Source of the DNA: Castellaniella sp034674885
Lineage (GTDB): Bacteria > Pseudomonadota > Gammaproteobacteria > Burkholderiales > Burkholderiaceae_B
Assembly (NCBI RefSeq): GCF_034674885.1
Contig: NZ_JAUCDS010000013.1
Location: 17,192-81,191, forward strand
Reading direction: 5' to 3'
DNA: 64,000 nucleotides
The notes beneath the pieces were generated by a model. That model was not told where the DNA came from. It searched no databases and saw only the letters and a list, made by a program, of their open reading frames with translations. This document shows positions 58,113 to 64,000 of the stretch, piece after piece. Each line of letters begins with the position of its first letter. Position 1 is the first letter of the stretch. The translations under genes were made by a program, and so were the position numbers.

Positions 58113-58146
58113 AAACCACGGACACCGTCGTCCGTGGTTTTTTTTT
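58113..58146 (+). terminator. Strong intrinsic terminator after the small protein gene
   Basis: Perfect 11-bp stem AAACCACGGAC (58113-58123) / GTCCGTGGTTT (58130-58140) followed by six more T (58141-58146). Strong. Confidence 0.92.
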
Positions 58147-58188
58147 GCCGCTATCATGAAGCCCTGAGGACAGGAGGAGTTCACCGGC

Positions 58189-59154
58189 ATGGCTTGCTGG
58201 CGTCATTTGTTTTCTGTCGTCACCCCCACATTCAATCGGGCGCACACACTGGAACGTGTCTACCGGTCTTTGCAGGAACAGTCATTCCAGGACTTTGAAT
58301 GGGTGGTGGTGGACGACGGGTCGACCGACCATACCCGCACGCTGGTGCAGGGGTGGCAAGAAGAAGCCAGCTTTCCGATCCGTTACATCTGGCAATCCAA
58401 TCAACACAAGAAAACAGCCTTCAACAATGGCGTGCGCCAGGCTCGGGGTGAATGGCTGGTCGCCATCGACAGCGATGACGAACTCGATCCCAATGCGCTG
58501 TATCAGATGGCCCAGGTCTGGGACCAGGTGCCGCCGGCCCTGCGCGGCCGCTATGTGGCGATCACAGGCCTGTGCGCCCGGCCCGACGGCCAGGTCGTGG
58601 GGGACATGTATCCCGATGACGTCATGGACGTCACTTCGCTGGACATGACATTCCGCTACCACGTGCGCGGTGAAAAATTCGGCTGTCTGCGCACGGATGT
58701 GCTGCGGCAGTTTCCTTTTCCGGAAGACATCCCGGGCTTTGTGCCCGAAAGCCTGGTGTGGCGGTCCATCGCCCGCGCCGGCTACCTGACGCGTTTCGTC
58801 AATCAGGTGTTCCGGGTCTATCACGACAGCAATGACGGCCTGTCCCGTCGGCAGCCGGCTGCCGACAGCAGCCGGCATGCACTGGGGTTGTGGCTGCTGT
58901 CCTATGACACGGTGGAATGCTGTCTGCCGTGGCTGCGCTACCAGCCGTCGTCGTTTTTGGCGGCGGCCGTGCGGTATACACGGTTTGCCCTGCATTTGCG
59001 CGCCCGCCGGGTGGCCCGGCCTCAGGGGCGGCGCCTGACCCATCCGCTGTCCCGGCTACTGGTGGTGGCGATGTGGCCGGCGGGCGCGGTCCTGTACGTG
59101 CGGGATCGCGTGCGCGAAGCCGCCGCCCGCAGCAAGCATTCCGTCGCCGCCTGA
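58189..59154 (+). CDS. Glycosyltransferase family 2
   Basis: 321 residues. GT-A fold: FSVVTPTFNRAHTLERVYRS at the N-terminus, VVVDDGSTDHT, and the metal-binding acidic motif in VAIDSDDELDPNAL. A C-terminal basic amphipathic helix (WPAGAVLYVRDRVREAAARS) may attach it to the inner membrane. GGAGG precedes the ATG. Probably transfers a sugar in LPS, capsule or exopolysaccharide synthesis, but there is no surrounding cluster to tell which. Confidence 0.9.
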   Translation: MACWRHLFSVVTPTFNRAHTLERVYRSLQEQSFQDFEWVVVDDGSTDHTRTLVQGWQEEASFPIRYIWQSNQHKKTAFNNGVRQARGEWLVAIDSDDELDPNALYQMAQVWDQVPPALRGRYVAITGLCARPDGQVVGDMYPDDVMDVTSLDMTFRYHVRGEKFGCLRTDVLRQFPFPEDIPGFVPESLVWRSIARAGYLTRFVNQVFRVYHDSNDGLSRRQPAADSSRHALGLWLLSYDTVECCLPWLRYQPSSFLAAAVRYTRFALHLRARRVARPQGRRLTHPLSRLLVVAMWPAGAVLYVRDRVREAAARSKHSVAA

Positions 59155-59184
59155 CCTGCGGGCGTCAGGGCGTCTGTGGGCGCA

Positions 59185-59700
59185 TCAGTGCAGGGTGCGC
59201 CCTGCGTCGGGAATATCGTCGTCGTCATCGGGTTCATCGATGTCGGCGGTATCGTCCTCGTCGTCGGGCAGTTCGGTTTCCGTCAGTTCGAAGGGCAGCA
59301 GTTCGGACAGGGTGTCCGACCAGCCGGCTTCCTCGCCTTGGCCGTCGACCTTGATGTAGCGGCAGCCTTCGAGTTCGGACAGCTGGATGGCCCACAGGAA
59401 TTCGCAGTCGATGGGCTGGCCGTCGCTGAGATCCAGCCCCCCGCCGTTGCCCAGGAAGCGGGCGCCGGGGCCGCCGGCCTGGACGTGCTGGCGGCCGTCG
59501 GTTTCTTCGCCCGGGCTCAGGGGCAGGGCGAACAGTGCCCATTCGAAGCCTTCTTCGGGCTCTGTGACGATTTCGGCAATGACGGGCTTGCCCATGTAGG
59601 CGCACAGGGCATCGGCCGTGCGGCCCAGCAGATCGGCCTCGGCAGCGGTGAAGGTCAGCATGGTGGTGTCCGGGAATTCAGAAAGTCGCTCTTCGCCCAT
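59185..59700 (-). CDS. Conserved hypothetical acidic protein upstream of ettA
   Basis: 171 residues from the ATG at 59698-59700, which has GGGGAA upstream; an ATG at 59659-59661 (MLTFTAAEADLLG) is an alternative giving 158 residues. A globular part (FEWALFALPLSPGEE, GCRYIKVDGQGEEAGW) is followed by a very acidic tail rich in Asp/Glu (about 140-165). No family recognised. Divergent from ettA across 72 bp. The ordered part is coherent and the frame normal, so it is probably real. Confidence 0.75.
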   Translation of the reverse strand: MGEERLSEFPDTTMLTFTAAEADLLGRTADALCAYMGKPVIAEIVTEPEEGFEWALFALPLSPGEETDGRQHVQAGGPGARFLGNGGGLDLSDGQPIDCEFLWAIQLSELEGCRYIKVDGQGEEAGWSDTLSELLPFELTETELPDDEDDTADIDEPDDDDDIPDAGRTLH

Positions 59701-59772
59701 TGTACGTTCCCCGGCCTACAATCGACCCTTTGTGCGGCCGAATTCCTCGGCCCGAGCTTTGACGGTGACGCC

Positions 59773-61446
<1,674 letters not shown>

Positions 61447-61503
61447 TTCGATTGGCTGGCTGCCCGTCCTGGCAGCCGGCAGTCAGGATCACAGGAGCGC
61501 GTC

Positions 61504-62061
61504 ATGAGCACCCACGATGTGAATCAGGCCCTGCTGGCAGCCGGCGCCAGCCTGCTGCTGATCATCGACATGCAGGAGAAACTGCTGCCGGCGATCCGGG
61601 AGACCGATGCCCTGAGGGGGCGGGTGGCCCGCCTGGCCCAGGCAGCCCGCCTGTTGTCCGTTCCCGTCTGGGCTACGGAACACTGGTCCCAGAAGATCGG
61701 TCCGACTCATGCCGATCTGCTTCCCCATATCGATCGGACCGTTGCCAAGACGCATTTCAACGCCTGCCGCGAAGCCGCTTTTCTGTCGCGGTGGCCGGTG
61801 GGGCGCACCCGAGTGTTGTTGGCAGGCACGGAAGCCCACATCTGCGTGTTACAAACTGGCCTGGGCCTGGCGCAGGCCGGCTACGAGCCGGTGCTGGTCG
61901 CCGATGGCATCGGCTCCCGGCGCGAATCCGATCGGCTGGCGGCCTGCGAACGCTGGCGCCGGTATGGTCTGGAAATCGTCACATCCGAGATGGCGCTGTA
62001 TGAATGGCTTGAAACCCCGGCGCATCCGGCCTTTCGCGACGTGCTGGCCCTGGTGAAATGA
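61504..62061 (+). CDS. Isochorismatase-family cysteine hydrolase
   Basis: 185 residues. The catalytic triad is Asp22 (IIDMQEKLL), Lys82 (VAKTHFNAC) and Cys114 (EAHICVLQTGLGL). The family hydrolyses isochorismate, nicotinamide-like amides or other small amides or enol ethers; a siderophore role is not indicated by neighbours. Downstream of ettA in the same direction; AGGAG-type site before the ATG is present. Confidence 0.9.
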   Translation: MSTHDVNQALLAAGASLLLIIDMQEKLLPAIRETDALRGRVARLAQAARLLSVPVWATEHWSQKIGPTHADLLPHIDRTVAKTHFNACREAAFLSRWPVGRTRVLLAGTEAHICVLQTGLGLAQAGYEPVLVADGIGSRRESDRLAACERWRRYGLEIVTSEMALYEWLETPAHPAFRDVLALVK

Positions 62062-62177
62062 CGGCTCCCCGGGCTGCCTTGCGGCCTGGATTGAAACAAC
62101 TGTAGCCTCGGCTCACAGTTTCCACCCGGGGGCCGGGTTATAAAGAAATCAAGGAATTCAAAGAAGGAGAACCTCCT

Positions 62178-62405
62178 ATGACCATTCGTACCCTTGGGAA
62201 ATTCAGCGCAGTGCTGGTGTTGGCGACCGCCATGGCAGGCTGCTCCTCCTGGGACAACATGAGCCATCGTCAGAAATCCGCCGTGACCGGCGCTGGTCTC
62301 GGCGGTGTGGCGGGGGCTGTGATCACGGGCGGCGGTATCCTGGGGACGGTCGGCGGCGCAGCCATCGGCGGCGTGATCGGTGATCAGGTCGGGAAGAACC
62401 GCTGA
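62178..62405 (+). CDS. Glycine-zipper lipoprotein (OsmB-like)
   Basis: 75 residues. A lipoprotein signal peptide ends in MAGC (Cys22). The mature part is a glycine-zipper (GAGLGGVAGAVITGGGILG and GGAAIGGVIGDQVG), the fold of OsmB/Rcp-like 2TM glycine-zipper proteins, which sit in the outer membrane or envelope. Strong GAAGGAG site. Followed by a very strong terminator. Function: stress-related envelope protein by analogy only. Confidence 0.88.
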   Translation: MTIRTLGKFSAVLVLATAMAGCSSWDNMSHRQKSAVTGAGLGGVAGAVITGGGILGTVGGAAIGGVIGDQVGKNR

Positions 62406-62463
62406 TCGGGCACATCTGCAGCTGAATCCGGCGGAGCGGGGCCGTACCCGGCTCCGGCCGACA

Positions 62464-62502
62464 GGGCTCTGGCAGCGTCGCTGCCGGAGCCCTTCTTTTT
62501 TT
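62464..62502 (+). terminator. Intrinsic terminator after the glycine-zipper gene
   Basis: 13-bp stem GGGCTCTGGCAGC (62464-62476) / GCTGCCGGAGCCC (62480-62492) with one T-G wobble, then TTCTTTTTTT (62493-62502). Very strong. Confidence 0.92.
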
Positions 62503-62520
62503 GGCCCCAGGGATCGGGCC

Positions 62521-62550
62521 TTGACTTTCCAGGCAATCCCGGCTTAAATT
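62521..62550 (+). promoter_or_regulatory. Promoter of the acyl-CoA dehydrogenase gene
   Basis: -35 TTGACT (62521-62526), 18-bp spacer, -10 TAAATT (62545-62550). The -10 is the left end of the 28-bp palindrome, so a bound repressor would block RNA polymerase. Confidence 0.55.
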
Positions 62551-62571
62551 CAAACGATCGTTTGAATTTAA
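62544..62571. promoter_or_regulatory. 28-bp perfect palindrome, PsrA/FadR-TetR-like operator
   Basis: All 28 bases (62544-62571) are exactly self-complementary. The core CAAACGATCGTTTG fits the published PsrA box C/GAAAC(N2-4)GTTTG/C. PsrA is a TetR repressor of fatty-acid oxidation genes released by long-chain fatty acids, which fits the downstream acyl-CoA dehydrogenase. The repressor gene is not in this window. Confidence 0.75.
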
Positions 62572-62637
62572 ATGAGACTCGGCCTTCCGGCCCCGGCATT
62601 GCGCCGGCCGGAGAGCCAACCACCCGGAGACCTGGAG

Positions 62638-64000
62638 ATGCCCGACTATAAAGCCCCCTTGCGCGAGATCCGTTTCGTGCGCGACGAGGTTCTGAATTAT
62701 CCCGATCACTACCAGTCCCTGCCGGGCTGTGGGGACGCCACGCCGGACACGGTCGATGCCATTCTGGAAGAAGGCGCGAAATTCTGCCAGGAAGTGCTGG
62801 CGCCGCTGAATCAGGTCGGCGACCGCGAGGGCTGCACCTGGTCGCCGGAAGGCGTCACGACCCCCAAAGGTTTCAAGGAAGCCTACGCCCAGTACGTGGA
62901 AGGCGGCTGGCCGGCCCTGTCGCACGACCCGGCCCATGGCGGCCAGGGGTTGCCTGAGTCGCTGGGCATGGCCATCAGTGAACTGATGGGCGAGGCCAAC
63001 TGGGCCTGGGGCATGTATCCCGGCCTGTCGCATGGCGCCATGAATACCCTGCAGGCGCATGGCACGCAGGAACAGCAGAAGACCTACCTGGAACCCCTGG
63101 TGTCCGGCAAATGGACCGGTACCATGTGCCTGACCGAACCGCATTGCGGCACCGACCTGGGCATGCTGCGCACCAAGGCCGAACCCCAGGCCGACGGCAG
63201 CCATCGCATCAGCGGCACCAAGATCTTCATTTCCGCCGGCGAACACGATATGGCGGAAAACATCGTCCACATCGTGCTGGCCCGTCTGCCGGACGCGCCT
63301 GCTGGCACCAAGGGCATTTCCCTGTTCATCGTGCCGAAGTTCCTGCCGGACGGGCAGGGTGGCCTGGGTGCGCGCAATGCCGTCAGCTGCGGATCCATCG
63401 AGCACAAGATGGGCATTCACGGCAACGCCACCTGCGTCATGAATTTCGACGGTGCCACGGGCTTCCTGATCGGGCCGGCCAACAAGGGCCTGAACTGCAT
63501 GTTCACCTTCATGAACACGGCTCGCCTGGGCACGGCCATCCAGGGACTGGCACATGCCGAGGTCGCATTCCAGGGTGCCAACCGTTATGCGCATGAACGC
63601 CTGCAGATGCGCTCGCTCAGCGGCCCGAAGTTCCCGGACCAGCCGGCCGACCCCATCATCGTGCACCCCGACGTGCGTCGCATGCTGCTGACCATCAAGG
63701 CCTTTGCCGAGGGCAACCGGGCTTTGCTGTACTACGCTGCGCAGCAGGTCGATATCGCCCACTACAGCCAGGATGCCGAACAGCGTGAACTGGCGGAAAA
63801 GCTGCTCAGCTTCCTGACGCCCATCGCCAAGGCATTCATGACGGAAACCGGCTTCGAGGCGGCCAACCTGGGCGTGCAGGTATTCGGCGGGCATGGCTAC
63901 ATTTCCGAGCACGGGATGGAACAGAATGTGCGCGACAGCCGCATCTCCATGCTGTACGAGGGCACCACCGGCGTGCAGGCGCTGGACCTGCTGGGCCGCA
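62638..64000 (+). CDS. Acyl-CoA dehydrogenase, 5' part (runs off right edge)
   Basis: Partial: 454 complete codons from ATG 62638, out of about 595 in the family. CCTGGAG precedes the ATG. FAD-binding and substrate segments include MCLTEPHCGTDLG (flavin site), SGTKIFISAGEHD, GIHGNATCVMNF, FMNTARLGTAIQGLA and GVQVFGGHGYISEHG. The catalytic-Glu motif is MLYEGTTGVQALDLLG. It belongs to the long FadE-like group with an extra C-terminal domain, which would lie beyond the window. Catalyses the first step of beta-oxidation. Sits under the PsrA-like palindrome. Confidence 0.95.
   Translation, partial: MPDYKAPLREIRFVRDEVLNYPDHYQSLPGCGDATPDTVDAILEEGAKFCQEVLAPLNQVGDREGCTWSPEGVTTPKGFKEAYAQYVEGGWPALSHDPAHGGQGLPESLGMAISELMGEANWAWGMYPGLSHGAMNTLQAHGTQEQQKTYLEPLVSGKWTGTMCLTEPHCGTDLGMLRTKAEPQADGSHRISGTKIFISAGEHDMAENIVHIVLARLPDAPAGTKGISLFIVPKFLPDGQGGLGARNAVSCGSIEHKMGIHGNATCVMNFDGATGFLIGPANKGLNCMFTFMNTARLGTAIQGLAHAEVAFQGANRYAHERLQMRSLSGPKFPDQPADPIIVHPDVRRMLLTIKAFAEGNRALLYYAAQQVDIAHYSQDAEQRELAEKLLSFLTPIAKAFMTETGFEAANLGVQVFGGHGYISEHGMEQNVRDSRISMLYEGTTGVQALDLLGR

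Noticed and set aside
51689..58159. Plus-strand open frames (941 and 1202 codons) antisense to uvrA
   Set aside because: Shadows of the real uvrA frame, which has all UvrA motifs on the minus strand.

Overview
The window is about 64 kb of GC-rich, tightly packed chromosome from a betaproteobacterium. It is most likely Burkholderiales, close to the Alcaligenaceae (Bordetella/Achromobacter/Castellaniella-like). This rests on syntenies typical of that group: trpB-trpA-accD; maf-yceD-rpmF-plsX-fabHDG-acpP-fabF-rpoE-rseA-mucB-mucD-lepA-lepB-rnc-era-recO; pepA-holC; an rne/rluC divergent pair; and two branched-chain amino acid (Liv/HAAT) ABC transporters. I see no tRNA, rRNA, CRISPR array, phage or complete insertion sequence. 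Almost every gene is housekeeping, so most of the novelty lies in junctions and leaders.

Layout. 1-3225 (minus): most of a Liv-type importer (livG, livF, binding protein, start of livH), with a 71-bp repeat element inserted at the livG/livF junction. 3370-6460 (minus): nth, orphan rnfB, intracellular PHB depolymerase, 7Fe ferredoxin. 6670-11915 (plus): relA, trpB, trpA, accD. 11955-13645: a LysR regulator divergent from an MdtJI-type SMR exporter. 13732-16602 (minus): rne with a leader of about 440 nt, divergent from rluC and a HAD phosphatase. 18759-20059 (minus): RsmI-like methylase and maf. 20182-26499 (plus): yceD-rpmF-plsX-fabHDG-acpP-fabF. 26519-30146: sigma-E envelope stress module. 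30288-36140: lepA, lepB, rnc, era, an unusually short recO and an EamA permease. 36292-39040 (minus): BI-1 protein, holC, pepA. 39141: lptF without an lptG neighbour. 40282-42917: LysR divergent from mmsA. 43081: cysB-type regulator. 44055-48569 (minus): a complete second Liv system. 48822: DUF2325 gene under a Fur-like box. 49219: NlpC/P60 lipoprotein. 50045-57712 (minus): pabC, pabB and a double-length uvrA. 57937: a 42-aa basic small protein with its own promoter, Shine-Dalgarno site and terminator. 58189-64000: glycosyltransferase, hypothetical, ettA, isochorismatase, glycine-zipper lipoprotein, and an acyl-CoA dehydrogenase under a PsrA-like palindrome.

How the parts work together. The fatty-acid block runs from phosphate acyl transfer (PlsX) through initiation (FabH, FabD), reduction (FabG), carrier (AcpP) and elongation (FabF), and reads straight into the sigma-E genes. 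acpP is flanked by terminator-like RNA structures on both sides, and the one before fabF has two mutually exclusive 8-bp pairings. The most attractive candidates for something undescribed are this acpP-fabF switch-like leader, the 42-aa +12-charged protein with a downstream 28-bp inverted repeat, and the iron-box/DUF2325 unit. Functions are assigned from motifs, family knowledge and synteny; no database search was possible.
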